Below, in pieces: positions 51,121 to 60,177 of a stretch of DNA of 64,000 nt (positions are counted from its first letter, which is position 1; each line of letters starts with the position of its first letter). The position numbers were made by a program, and so were the translations under genes. The notes under the pieces are model-generated. The model was not told the origin of the DNA. It made no database searches and saw only the letters and a program-made list of their open reading frames with translations. The DNA lies in contig NZ_AP023354.1 in the NCBI RefSeq assembly GCF_018324685.1, forward strand, positions 3,162,001 to 3,226,000, given 5' to 3'. This stretch comes from Actinocatenispora sera (GTDB lineage: Bacteria > Actinomycetota > Actinomycetes > Mycobacteriales > Micromonosporaceae).

Positions 51121-51878
51121 TGCGGGTGCGTGGTGCGGTCGCGCTGGTGACCGGTGCGTCCTCGGGGATCGGCTGGGCCACCGCGTTGCGGCTGGCCGAG
51201 CTGGGCGCCCGGCTGATCCTGACCGGCCGGGACACCGAACGGTTGGCGATGCTCGCGACGATGACCGGCGGTACCCCGCTCGCCACCGACCTGTCCGAGC
51301 CGGGCGCGGTGACCCGGCTGGCGCGCGCCGCGCTCGACGCGGCGGGCCGGGTGGACCTGCTGGTCAACAACGCCGGCGAGGGACACGCCGGCCGCTTCAC
51401 CGCGATGAGTTCCGAGCAGGTGGCCCGGTTGGTGGCGGTGAACCTGTCGGCGCCGATCGAGCTGACCCGGGTACTGCTGCCCGGGATGGTGTCCCGGGGC
51501 ACCGGCCACGTGGCGTTCGTCACGTCGATCGCCGGCCGTACCGGGGTGGCCGGCGAGGCGGTCTACTCGGCGGCGAAGGCCGGCGTCGACGCGTTCGCCG
51601 AGTCGCTGCGGTTCGAGCTGGCCGGCTCCGGAGTGCGGGTCGGCGTGCTCGTACCGGGCGTCGTGCGGACGGCGTTCTTCGACCGGCGCGGGGCCGCCTA
51701 CCAGCGGCAACGCCCGCGGCCGCTGCCGGCGGCGCGGGTCGCCGACGCGCTGGTGCGCAGCATCGTCACGGAGCGGGACGAGAGCTTCACGCCGTCCTGG
51801 CTGCGGCTGCCGGTGGCGATCCGCGCGGTGGCGCCGGCCACGTACCGACGGTTGGCCGGGCGGTTCGGCGGTTCCTGA
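51120..51878 (+). CDS. Short-chain dehydrogenase/reductase
   Basis: 252 residues, classical SDR: TGASSGIGWATALRLAELG (NADP site, residues 11-29), NNAG at ~86, catalytic Ser in FVTSIAGRTG (~136) and YSAAK (~150). The C-terminal extension (PSWLRLPVAIRAVAPATYRRLAG) resembles membrane-associated SDRs acting on lipids. Start ATG 51120 overlaps the upstream stop. Confidence 0.9.
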   Translation: MRVRGAVALVTGASSGIGWATALRLAELGARLILTGRDTERLAMLATMTGGTPLATDLSEPGAVTRLARAALDAAGRVDLLVNNAGEGHAGRFTAMSSEQVARLVAVNLSAPIELTRVLLPGMVSRGTGHVAFVTSIAGRTGVAGEAVYSAAKAGVDAFAESLRFELAGSGVRVGVLVPGVVRTAFFDRRGAAYQRQRPRPLPAARVADALVRSIVTERDESFTPSWLRLPVAIRAVAPATYRRLAGRFGGS

Positions 51879-52325
51879 GCCGCGCTGGGTAACGTACCGT
51901 AGGCGGGTGGTTTCGCTCGGCCAGAACGTCACGGCCCGGTCCCGACCGGGAATCCTGGCGCAGCATGACGACGATTCTCCGGTAAGGTCTCTCCATCCGG
52001 TGCGGTTCGCCGGGCCATAACCCTCCCTTCATCGTCGGTTTGCGTGTGCGGCCGGCGTCGAATGAGCCGATCAGTCGACACCGTGGGGGTGGCCTGCGCG
52101 TGTCTCTGCGGTACCGAGTCGGGCGCGCCAGCGCTCGGCGGTGCGGATGGGCATGCGTACGGCCAGCGAGGCCCGGTGGGCGGCCAATGCGGCGGCCGGT
52201 CAGCGAGAGAACACGTGAAGTGAACAGGCAGCGTCCGGCAACCGTACAGGGACTATCGAGTTATTCGTCCGTGATGCGATACTGCCTCACCTTGCGAATA
52301 ACGAGAGACGTTATCGGGAGAACAC
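51879..52325. other. Intergenic region upstream of the LicD-methyltransferase gene
   Basis: 447 bp with no gene. It becomes AT-richer from about 52200 (GTTATTCG, GCGATACTG, CGAATAACG). An 8-bp inverted repeat GTTATTCG (52260-52267) / CGAATAAC (52295-52302) with a 27-nt spacer lies 24 bp before the start codon, covering the ribosome-binding region; possible operator or RNA hairpin. Confidence 0.45.
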
Positions 52326-54002
52326 ATGGGTCAGCTCAAGCAGCGCGTCAACGGCCTGGTCGAGAGGACGACCGGATACCGGTTCGTGCGGGCAGATCAG
52401 CTGCGCGGGCTCAAGACGGGCATGGTTGGCCTGGTGGAGCAGTTCACCGGCGGTGAGGTGAACGGGTGGGTGTCGGTGCCGCGAGGCGCCGACCCGGTGC
52501 GGGTGAGCCTGCAGGTCAGCGGCTTCGAGGTCGCTGCCACCTGGGCGAGCGACGCGGTCAAGCGGGGCAACTACGGCGAGGCGCGGCGCTTCCACTTCCG
52601 GATCAAGGACATCTGGCAGTACGTCACGACCGACGACAAGTTGACCGTCAGCGTCGACGGCGTCGCCCTGCCCATCACCAAGCACGGCATGTACCTGCGC
52701 CCCCGCAACAACGGGCAACACAGTCTAGGAGAGTTGAAGCGTCGGATGTCCAACGGTCACGTCTTCGGCCAGACCGGCCGACTCCAGTTGTCCAAGAAGC
52801 TCGACACCGAGTGGCAGGACAAGGTCATGGGCCTGTACGGCCAGGTCCGCGAGCTGGTCAAGGAGGTGTACGGGTACGACGTCTTCTTCGTCTACGGCAC
52901 CCTGCTCGGTGCGGTCCGCGAGGGCGGCGTGATCGGCCACGACGTCGACTTCGACGCCGCGTACGTGTCCCGGCACAGCGACGGCAAGGTCTCCGCCGAC
53001 GAGCTCCAGGAGATCGCGTTCCGGCTGGTGGAAAGCGGCCTGGACGTGGAGTGCAAGCGCACCGCACTGCACATCCACGACACCAAGGACCCGGAAACCC
53101 GGATCGACCTGTTCCACACGTACTTCAACGACGAGGGGCTGCTGCAGTTCCCGTTCGGTGTCGCGGGCACCACCGAGGTGCGCAAGAGCGACTGGAAGGG
53201 CACCAAGGAGATCGACTTCTGCGGTGGCCGCGGGCTGCTGCCGGTCAACGCCGAGCAGATGGCCGAGCACCTCTACGGCGAGGGCTGGCGGACCCCGAAG
53301 CCGGGCTTCAAGTGGGCGCGGGACCGGGTCAAGAGCGACCAGTCCGGCATGATGCCGCTGTCGTACGGCGAAGAGGTCTACTGGTCGAACTTCTACATGC
53401 GGGCCAACTTCGACAGCGGCTCGACGTTCTTCGAGGCGATCAACGCCCGCGAGGACACCCCGCAGAACATCATCGACATCGGCTGCGGCCAGGGGCGCGA
53501 CTCGTACGCGTTCGGCAAGGCCGGCCGCACCGTGCTCGGCATGGACCGCTCCAAGGTCGGTGTCAAGCACGCCGCCGCCAAGGCCGAGGAGTTCGGCATC
53601 GCCGACCGCGTCAGGTTCACCGCCTGTGACGTGTCCGACGCGCCGGCGCTGCGCAAGAACCTGACCGAGGCGCTCGCCGCCGCGGACGGGCCGGTGCTGT
53701 TCTACATGCGGTTCTTCCTGCACTCGCTGCCGGAAGAGGTGCAGAACACGCTGATGAGCGTGCTCAGCGAGTGCGCCCGCACCGGTGACATGTTCGCCGC
53801 CGAGTTCCGCACCGACAAGGACGAGGCGCTGGAGAAGACGTACGGCAAGCACTTCCGCCGTTACCAGAACGGCCCGGCGTTCGGTCAGTCGCTGAAGGAC
53901 ACGTACGGCTTCGACCTGCTGCACGAGCAGGAGGGCCGGGGCCTGTCGGTGTACAAGGACGAGGACCCGGAGCTCTACCGCGTGGTCGCCATCCACCGCT
54001 GA
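52326..54002 (+). CDS. Fusion of a LicD-like nucleotidyltransferase and a SAM methyltransferase
   Basis: 558 residues. The N-terminal ~130 form a beta-rich domain. Then a LicD/Fukutin-type phosphotransferase: YGTLLGAVREGGVIGHDVDFD near residue 190, with RIDLFHTYFND (~258). From ~375 a class I methyltransferase: IIDIGCGQGRDSYAFGKAG (SAM site ~381), GMDRSKVGVKHA, FYMRFFLHSLPEE. LicD enzymes transfer phosphoryl groups such as phosphocholine to glycans; the methyltransferase could modify the same substituent. ATG 52326 follows GGGAGA. Codon use is somewhat less GC-extreme than in the neighbours. Confidence 0.85.
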   Translation: MGQLKQRVNGLVERTTGYRFVRADQLRGLKTGMVGLVEQFTGGEVNGWVSVPRGADPVRVSLQVSGFEVAATWASDAVKRGNYGEARRFHFRIKDIWQYVTTDDKLTVSVDGVALPITKHGMYLRPRNNGQHSLGELKRRMSNGHVFGQTGRLQLSKKLDTEWQDKVMGLYGQVRELVKEVYGYDVFFVYGTLLGAVREGGVIGHDVDFDAAYVSRHSDGKVSADELQEIAFRLVESGLDVECKRTALHIHDTKDPETRIDLFHTYFNDEGLLQFPFGVAGTTEVRKSDWKGTKEIDFCGGRGLLPVNAEQMAEHLYGEGWRTPKPGFKWARDRVKSDQSGMMPLSYGEEVYWSNFYMRANFDSGSTFFEAINAREDTPQNIIDIGCGQGRDSYAFGKAGRTVLGMDRSKVGVKHAAAKAEEFGIADRVRFTACDVSDAPALRKNLTEALAAADGPVLFYMRFFLHSLPEEVQNTLMSVLSECARTGDMFAAEFRTDKDEALEKTYGKHFRRYQNGPAFGQSLKDTYGFDLLHEQEGRGLSVYKDEDPELYRVVAIHR

Positions 54003-54010
54003 TCCACTTC

Positions 54011-54050
54011 GCGACGCGGGCCACACCTTCACGGGTGTGGCCCGCGTCGC
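54011..54050. terminator. Strong terminator hairpin
   Basis: Perfect 17-bp stem GCGACGCGGGCCACACC (54011-54027) / GGTGTGGCCCGCGTCGC (54034-54050), 6-nt loop, 9 bp after the stop codon. Confidence 0.9.
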
Positions 54051-54108
54051 TGTTCCCCGCCCGGGCGCAGGATCGACACGGCCCGATCATGATCGGCAGA
54101 ATCGACCG

Positions 54109-55449
54109 ATGCCGACTCTGGAACTGCTGCATTTCAACGATGTGCACGCCCGGTTCGACGGGCTGGCGCGGCTGGCCGCCCGGGTACGGGAGATCCGCGC
54201 TGCCGCACCGCATCCGGTGCTGGCGCTGGACGGTGGCGACATCGAGGACAGCGGGGTGGAGCTGTCCGCGCTGACCCGGGGTGTGGCGGCCTGGCGGCTG
54301 CTGCGGGCGGCGGGCGTGGACGCCGCGGTGGCGGGCAACGGCGGACTGTTGCGGTACGGGCCGGGCGTGCTCGCCGAGTACGCCGCGGCGTTCGGCGCAC
54401 CGCCGCTGCTGTCCGACGTGGCGCTCGACGGCGGGGTGTTGCCGGGTACGGTCGCCGCGCGGCTCGTTGTGGCCGGTGAGCTGACCGTCGGCATCATCGG
54501 GATCACCGACTGGTTCACCGCCTATGCCGACTTCGGCCTGACCGAGTTGCCCCGCACCACCGAGGTCTGCCGGCATGCCGCCGAACTGCGCGAGCAGGGC
54601 GCCGACGTGGTGCTGGTCCTCAGCCACGCCGGCATCGACAACGACCGTGCGCTCGCACAGAAGCTGATCGGCCGGGTCGATCTCATCGTCGGTGGTCACA
54701 GCCACACGCTGCTGCCGGACGGCGAGCACCGGCCGAACGCGGTCCCGATCGTGCAGGCCGGCAACTTCGCCGAGCATCTCGGCCGGGTTCGGTTGTCGGT
54801 GGACGACGGGTGGGTGTCGGTGGTGCAGACGACGACCGAACCGGTGCCGGCGGACGCGCCGCGCGACCCCACGGTACTGGCCGAGCTGGCGGCCTGCGAG
54901 CGTGATCTGGCGGGCTGGCTGGCCGACCCGGTCGGTACGCTGCCCGGCGGCGCGGAGCTCACCGCGGGGACCGGGTCGGCCATGGTGCTGCTGCTCGCCG
55001 AGGCGGTGCGGGCGGTCTTCCCGGTCGAGGTGGCCGTGGTGTACCCGGTGCACTGCGCCGCCGGGATCGCGGCGGGTGCGGTGGCGCGGGGCGACGTGTG
55101 GCGGGCGACCAGCTCGCCGGCAAACGCGGCGGTGGCGACGCTGACGGGCGCGCAACTGCGCGAGATGCTGCGGCGCGGGGCCACGGCGGAGCAGGCGGGC
55201 CGCCAGCCGCGGGCGTTCCGGGGGCGGGCCCTGGGGTACCTGCACGCGGTGGGGGTGACCGCGGTGGGCGACCGGATCCTGGTCGGAGCGGAACCGCTGG
55301 ACGATGCCCGCCGCTACCGGGTGGCCGGCACGGACGTGGAGCTCTTGCCGTACGGCGGCCTGGTGGACACGGTGCCGGCCGACCTGACGCTGGACACCAG
55401 CCGGATCCTGCCGGAGCTGCTCACCGAGTACCTCGTCGCCCGGAGCTGA
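54109..55449 (+). CDS. 5'-nucleotidase/metallophosphoesterase-like protein, catalytic His missing
   Basis: 446 residues in the UshA/5'-nucleotidase family: HFNDVHARFDG (residues 8-18), DGGDIED (~42), VLSHAGID (~169), GGHSHTLLPDG (~195), plus a C-terminal 5'-nucleotidase domain (about 290-440). The metal-site motif normally GNH[DE] reads GNGG at 76-79, so the catalytic His is replaced. There is no signal peptide, unusual for this family, so it acts in the cytosol. Hydrolysis may be impaired. The CAGAAT box 6 nt before ATG 54109 suggests leaderless transcription. Confidence 0.82.
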   Translation: MPTLELLHFNDVHARFDGLARLAARVREIRAAAPHPVLALDGGDIEDSGVELSALTRGVAAWRLLRAAGVDAAVAGNGGLLRYGPGVLAEYAAAFGAPPLLSDVALDGGVLPGTVAARLVVAGELTVGIIGITDWFTAYADFGLTELPRTTEVCRHAAELREQGADVVLVLSHAGIDNDRALAQKLIGRVDLIVGGHSHTLLPDGEHRPNAVPIVQAGNFAEHLGRVRLSVDDGWVSVVQTTTEPVPADAPRDPTVLAELAACERDLAGWLADPVGTLPGGAELTAGTGSAMVLLLAEAVRAVFPVEVAVVYPVHCAAGIAAGAVARGDVWRATSSPANAAVATLTGAQLREMLRRGATAEQAGRQPRAFRGRALGYLHAVGVTAVGDRILVGAEPLDDARRYRVAGTDVELLPYGGLVDTVPADLTLDTSRILPELLTEYLVARS

Positions 55450-55625
55450 CGTTCCCGCTGGTCGAGCATGGGGTGCGCGGAAAGCGCTTGCTGCGGAGGC
55501 TCGGACCAGGATCGACCAGGCGGACGGGTGGGATGGGGCGCGTCACCCGGGGTCGGGCGGGCCCGGGGACGGAAGATCGGGGCGGCGTACGGTGGCGGGG
55601 AGAGTGGACGCCGGGAGGGGTGGCG

Positions 55626-56981
55626 ATGGCTGAGGTCGGGGTGAGTCTCGGTGCGACGCGCGCGGAGCAGATGCCGCGGGGCGAGCTGCTGGAAGACGCG
55701 ATGCAGCGGTTCGGCCACCTGCCACCGGAGGCGATCCTCAAGGAAGACCTGCTGCGCACCGGGATGGCGTTCGACGACTCGGCGCTGACCGACAACGAGG
55801 ACGGCGAGGTCAAGCCCAAGTCGTACTTCATCTTCTCGTTCGACCACCGCGAGCTGCCCGAGCTGGGTACCGCCGCGCTGCGCCGGCCGCCGGAGGAGAT
55901 CGTGCTGACCGGCGGGCCGTTCGGGCTGCGCCGCACGGTGGTGTCGGTGCGCGTCAACCCGGCCTCGCCCTACCGCGTGGCCGCCGGCGAGGACGGGCTG
56001 CTGCGACTGCACGTGGACGGCCGGGCCATCGCCGACGTCGGCCTGCCGCCGATGCCGGAGTACTACCGGCACGCGCTCGGCAACGGCAAGCAGGTGATGG
56101 AGGTGGCGCCGACGATCCAGTGGGGCTACCTGATCTACCTGACGGTCTTCCGCGTCTGCCAGTACTTCGGCGCCAAGGAGGAGTGCCAGTACTGCGACAT
56201 CAACCACAACTGGCGCCAGCACAAGAAGGCCGGCCGGCCGTACACCGGGGTCAAGCCGGTGGACGAGGTGCTGGAGGCGCTGGCCATCATCGACGAGTAC
56301 GACACGGCGAAGCTGTCCACCGCGTACACGCTGACCGGCGGCAGCGTCACGAAGACCGTGGAGGGGCTGGCGGAGGCCGACTTCTACGGGCGGTACGCGA
56401 AGGCCATCGAGGAGCGCTTCCCGGGTCGCTGGATCGGCAAGGTGGTCGCGCAGGCGCTGCCGAAGGCCGACGTGCAGCGGTTCTTCGACTACGGCATCCG
56501 CATCTACCACCCCAACTACGAGGTGTGGGACAAGCGGCTGTTCGAGCTGTACTGCCCGGGCAAGGAGCGCTACGTGGGCCGGGAGGAGTGGCATCGCCGC
56601 ATCCTCGACGCGGCCGACGTGTTCGGCGCCCGCAACGTGATCCCGAACTTCGTCGCCGGCGTGGAGATGGCCGCGCCACACGGCTTCACCGAGGTGGATG
56701 CGGCGATCGAGTCGACCGCCGAGGGCCTGGAGTACTTCATGTCCCGCGGGATCACGCCGCGGTTCACCACCTGGTGCCCCGAGCCGACCACGCCGCTGGG
56801 CCGGGCGAACCCGCAGGGCGCGCCGCTGGAGTACCACCTGAAGCTGCTCACCGTGTACCGGGAGACGATGGAGCGCAACAAGCTCGCTGCCCCGCCCGGC
56901 TACGGCCTGCCCGGCGCCGGCAACGCGGTCTTCTCGGTCAGCTCGTTCATGGACACGCTGCCGCCCGAGCCGGCCGGGTAG
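55626..56981 (+). CDS. Radical SAM protein with CX8CX2C cluster motif
   Basis: 451 residues. The cluster Cys are C178, C187 and C190 (CQYFGAKEECQYC), a CX8CX2C spacing rather than the canonical CX3CX2C; a TIM-barrel domain follows (AYTLTGGSVTKT, GKVVAQALPKADV, GIRIYHPNYEVWDKRLFE, VIPNFVAGVEMA). The N-terminal ~150 residues contain an acidic and beta-rich region. The reaction and substrate are unknown. ATG 55626 follows GGGAGGGG. Stands alone, 176 bp after the phosphoesterase. Confidence 0.85.
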   Translation: MAEVGVSLGATRAEQMPRGELLEDAMQRFGHLPPEAILKEDLLRTGMAFDDSALTDNEDGEVKPKSYFIFSFDHRELPELGTAALRRPPEEIVLTGGPFGLRRTVVSVRVNPASPYRVAAGEDGLLRLHVDGRAIADVGLPPMPEYYRHALGNGKQVMEVAPTIQWGYLIYLTVFRVCQYFGAKEECQYCDINHNWRQHKKAGRPYTGVKPVDEVLEALAIIDEYDTAKLSTAYTLTGGSVTKTVEGLAEADFYGRYAKAIEERFPGRWIGKVVAQALPKADVQRFFDYGIRIYHPNYEVWDKRLFELYCPGKERYVGREEWHRRILDAADVFGARNVIPNFVAGVEMAAPHGFTEVDAAIESTAEGLEYFMSRGITPRFTTWCPEPTTPLGRANPQGAPLEYHLKLLTVYRETMERNKLAAPPGYGLPGAGNAVFSVSSFMDTLPPEPAG

Positions 56982-57133
56982 CCACGGCCCCGGCGGGCCG
57001 GTGCGGTGCCGTCGGCGGTCAGCCTGGCGGCGGCCGGTTTCCGGGCCGCATCGAGCCGTCGGCCGGTGCGGTGCCGGCGCCCGAGGCACGACGGCGGCCG
57101 CCGCCGGGGGTTCGACGGCGGTAGGGTGCGCGC

Positions 57134-57574
57134 GTGACCGAAGCGACTCAGGCCGGCGTGCTCGGCCGCGGCGCCGCCGTACGGCGGTGCGCGCTGGCGA
57201 TCCTGATCGGGGTGGCGGCGGAGACCGGCGGCGGGGTGCTCGGTTCGTACCTGTGGAGCACCGCGGAGGCGGTGCAGTTGTGCGTGGCGCCGCCCGCGCT
57301 CGCCGCCGCCGGGCTGGGTACCGCAGCGCTACGGGGCCGGCCGCCGCAGCTGGCCGTGTCGCTGTTCGGCCTGTACGCGCTGGGCTGGGCGGTCGCCTTC
57401 CTGGGCCATGCCGGCCCGCCGTACCAGCGGCCGTTCTGGCCGGCGTTTCACCTGGGCCTCGCCGGCGCCGGGATCCTCACGACGGTCGTCGGGTTCGTGC
57501 TCGCCGCCCGGGTCGGCCGCCGCGTGCAGGCCGAGGCGCCGGCGGACGTCCCGGAGGTCGGCGCCGGCCGGTAG
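57134..57574 (+). CDS. Hypothetical membrane protein, four helices
   Basis: 146 residues with four predicted helices (about 15-38, 48-64, 72-92, 105-127). Function unknown. GTG 57134 stands 6 nt after TAGGGT, suggesting leaderless mRNA. Confidence 0.65.
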   Translation: MTEATQAGVLGRGAAVRRCALAILIGVAAETGGGVLGSYLWSTAEAVQLCVAPPALAAAGLGTAALRGRPPQLAVSLFGLYALGWAVAFLGHAGPPYQRPFWPAFHLGLAGAGILTTVVGFVLAARVGRRVQAEAPADVPEVGAGR

Positions 57575-57611
57575 CCGGTCACGGGCTCCACTGTGGACGC
57601 CGCCGCGCCGG

Positions 57612-58538
57612 TCAGCCGGCCTCGCGCCAGTGCTGCGGGCTGACCCCGTGCACCCGTTTGAACGCGGTACTCAGCGCGAACGGGCTGCCGTAGCCGACCC
57701 GCCGGGCGACCGCCGCCAGGGTGGCACCGGTCCGCAGCAGGTCGGCGGCGAGGCCGAGCCGCCAGCCGGTCAGGAACGCCATCGGCGGCTCCCCGACGAG
57801 CGCGGTGAACCGGCGGGCCAGCGCGGCCCGGGACACGCCGACCTGCCGGGCCAGCAGCTCCACCGTCCACTGGTGCGCCGGATCGGTCTGCAGCAGCTTC
57901 AACGCCGGCCCGACCACCGGATCGGCGAGCGCCAGGTACCAGCCCGGCGCGGTGTCGGGCCGGGCCAGGTGTGCCCGCAGCGCGGCGATCAGCAGCAGGT
58001 CGAGCAGCCGGTCCAGCACCGCCTCCTGACCGGGATCGTCGCGGCCGATCTCGGCGGCGAGCAGGTCCACCAGCGGGCAGTCCCATTCGTCCCGGTGCAG
58101 GACGAGCACGGTCGGCAGCGCGTCCAGCAGCCGCCGGCTGATCTCCCCGCAGGTCTGGTACGTGCCGGTCAGCATCATGTCGGCGGCGTCCGGGTCGTGA
58201 CCCCAGGTACGTACGCCGAGGTCCCAGCGGTGGCCGAGGTCCTCGCCGCGCAGCGTGTGGCACTGCTGACCGGGGCCGATGACGACCTGCGGCTCGGTCG
58301 CCGGATCGTCGGCCACCGTGTACGGCGCGGGCCCGCGCACGATCGCCACGTCACCGGGCCCGAGCCGTACCGCCGGGTCGTGGTCGGGCAGCAGCCACGC
58401 GGCGCCGCGGGCGACCGCGACCAGGGTCAGCGGTGCCTCGTCCTCGATCCGCATCGACCACGGCGGGTCGAGGACCGTGCGCAGCAGGAACGCGCCCTTC
58501 GCGCGCGGCCCGTCCAGCAGGTCGACCAGCGTGTCCAT
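57612..58538 (-). CDS. AraC-family regulator with cupin-type sensor domain
   Basis: 308 residues. N-terminal cupin-like AraC-binding domain (about 15-175; LTLVAVARGAAWLL, LGPGDVAIVRGPAPYTVADDP) and C-terminal AraC HTH pair (WTVELLARQVGVSRAALARRFTALVGEPPMAFLTGWRLGLAADLLR, then VARRVGYGSPFALSTAFKRVHGVSPQHWR). Usually controls adjacent small oxidoreductase-type genes; the divergent DUF1772 gene is its likely target. TACGCT 6 nt before ATG 58538. Confidence 0.9.
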   Translation of the reverse strand: MDTLVDLLDGPRAKGAFLLRTVLDPPWSMRIEDEAPLTLVAVARGAAWLLPDHDPAVRLGPGDVAIVRGPAPYTVADDPATEPQVVIGPGQQCHTLRGEDLGHRWDLGVRTWGHDPDAADMMLTGTYQTCGEISRRLLDALPTVLVLHRDEWDCPLVDLLAAEIGRDDPGQEAVLDRLLDLLLIAALRAHLARPDTAPGWYLALADPVVGPALKLLQTDPAHQWTVELLARQVGVSRAALARRFTALVGEPPMAFLTGWRLGLAADLLRTGATLAAVARRVGYGSPFALSTAFKRVHGVSPQHWREAG

Positions 58539-58648
58539 CCGCCGAGCGTAGACGTTCGCGGATGCGGCCGAGCGTTGCGGCGATGGCCGTACCTCGCCGG
58601 TTCCGGTTGGCTGGAGGACGACGGGAAGCCTCCACGGAGGCGGTCGGA

Positions 58649-59152
58649 ATGGGGGAGACGCTGATGGGTGCGGCGCGCGAGTTGACGTTGGGGCTGGCCA
58701 CGCTGGGGTTCGGGCTGATGGCCGGGTTGTTCTACGCGTTCGCGGTCGCGGTGATGCCGGCGCTGCGCGGCGTCGACGATCGGGCGTTCGTCGACGTGAT
58801 GCGGCGGATCAACCGCGCGATCCTGAACCGCTGGTTCCTGTCGGTTTACGTCGGTGTGCTGCTGCCGGTGGTGGCTGCCGCGGCGCTGCACGTCCCGGCC
58901 GGCGGCCGCGCGGTGCTGCCGTGGGTGCTCGCCGGGTTGCTGCTCTACCTGGTGATGTTCGTGATCACCGGCGGGGTGAACGTCCCGCTGAACAACCGGC
59001 TGGATGCCGCCGGCGACCCGGCCGCGCTGACCGATCCGGTCGCGGTACGGCGGAGTTTCGAGGCGACGTGGGTGCGCTGGAACGTGGTACGCGCGCTCAC
59101 CTCCACCGGCGCCTTCGCCTGCCTGGTGGTTGCGCTGCTGGTGTCGGCGTGA
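58649..59152 (+). CDS. DUF1772 (anthrone oxygenase-like) membrane protein
   Basis: 167 residues, four helices with the DUF1772 pattern: LGFGLMAGLFYAFAVAVMPAL, RRINRAILNRWFLSV, GVNVPLNNRLDA, and WVRWNVVRALTSTGAF. Some family members oxidise anthrones in polyketide pathways, but no such pathway is near. Start ATG 58649 follows GGAGG by 8 nt; ATG 58664 is possible. Divergent from the AraC regulator. Confidence 0.85.
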   Translation: MGETLMGAARELTLGLATLGFGLMAGLFYAFAVAVMPALRGVDDRAFVDVMRRINRAILNRWFLSVYVGVLLPVVAAAALHVPAGGRAVLPWVLAGLLLYLVMFVITGGVNVPLNNRLDAAGDPAALTDPVAVRRSFEATWVRWNVVRALTSTGAFACLVVALLVSA

Positions 59153-59258
59153 CCCTCGCCGGTGCAATGGAGGGTGCCGTCGCGTCCGGTGCTCGGACGC
59201 CACGGCGCTCCGCGGGTGCTGAATTTTGCCTGGTCCGACGAGGGTCGCCGCCGGGTGG

Positions 59259-60134
59259 TCAGCCGATGGCGCTCAGGCGGGGGAGGACCTGCTGGGCGAC
59301 CTTCTCGGTGAACTCCACCGGGTTCTGGCCGGGGTTGGGCATGACTCCCAGCTCGGTGATGCCGAGCTTGGCGTACTGCTCGGCCGCGGCGGCGAACCCG
59401 TCCGGATCGTCCAGTGGATCGACCGTGGCCAGCGCGGTCTTCGTGATCCGGTCGTAGTCGGTGCCCTCGTTGGTGCAGTGGGTACGCAGCACGTCGAGCT
59501 TGTGCGCGATGTCGTCCGGCGTGGTGGCGAACAGGTTGCAGGCGTCGCCGTACTTCGCGACCAGCCGCAGCGTCTTCTGCTCGCCGCCGCCACCGATCAG
59601 GATCGGCGGGTGCGGCCGGGTGATCGGCGCCGGCGAGCAGATGGTCTCCGCCAGCTGGTAGTGCTTGCCCTGGTAGGGACCGTCGTTGTCGCTCCACATC
59701 TGCTGGCAGATCTGGATCGTCTCCTCCAGCCGCTCGAACCGCTCCGCGACCGGCACCACCGGCACCCCGAGCGCGCGCTGCTCCCGCTCGTACCAGGACG
59801 CGCCGATGCCCAGCCGTGCCCGCCCCTCGGACAGCACGTCCAGGGTGGTGACGATCTTGGCAAGCAGCCCGGGGTAGCGGTACATCACGCCGGTCACCAT
59901 CAGCCCGAGCGTGGCCCGGCTGGTGTGCCCCGCCACGTACCCCAGCGCGGTGTAGCCTTCCAGCATCGGTTCGGTGGCCTCGCCCTGCTGCTCCATCTGG
60001 AAGTAGTGGTCCATCACCGTGAAGCTGGCGAACCCGGCCTGGTCGGCCAGCCACGCGGAGCGCTCCAACGTCGGTGCGATCGACCGGACGTCGCCCGGCG
60101 TCGAGTAGGTCCAGTAGTGCAACCCGAGTTTCAT
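59259..60134 (-). CDS. F420-dependent LLM-class oxidoreductase
   Basis: 291 residues, luciferase-like monooxygenase fold of the F420 subgroup: MKLGLHYWTYSTPG, FTVMDHYFQMEQQG, TLGLMVTGVMYRYPGLLAKIVTTLDVLSEGRARLGIGASW (about 80-118), and RPHPPILIGGGGEQKTLRLVAKYGDACNLF (about 175-204). Likely a redox enzyme using F420H2 on an unknown substrate. ATG 60134 follows GAGGGG. Confidence 0.88.
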   Translation of the reverse strand: MKLGLHYWTYSTPGDVRSIAPTLERSAWLADQAGFASFTVMDHYFQMEQQGEATEPMLEGYTALGYVAGHTSRATLGLMVTGVMYRYPGLLAKIVTTLDVLSEGRARLGIGASWYEREQRALGVPVVPVAERFERLEETIQICQQMWSDNDGPYQGKHYQLAETICSPAPITRPHPPILIGGGGEQKTLRLVAKYGDACNLFATTPDDIAHKLDVLRTHCTNEGTDYDRITKTALATVDPLDDPDGFAAAAEQYAKLGITELGVMPNPGQNPVEFTEKVAQQVLPRLSAIG

Positions 60135-60177
60135 GCCCACCCCTCAAAACTCCACCATGGACAGTCCACAGTGGACT

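Noticed and set aside
51942-51975. GGGAAT at 51947 as another SigR promoter
   Set aside because: No GTT at 18 bp (nor 17-19), so it does not fit the consensus.
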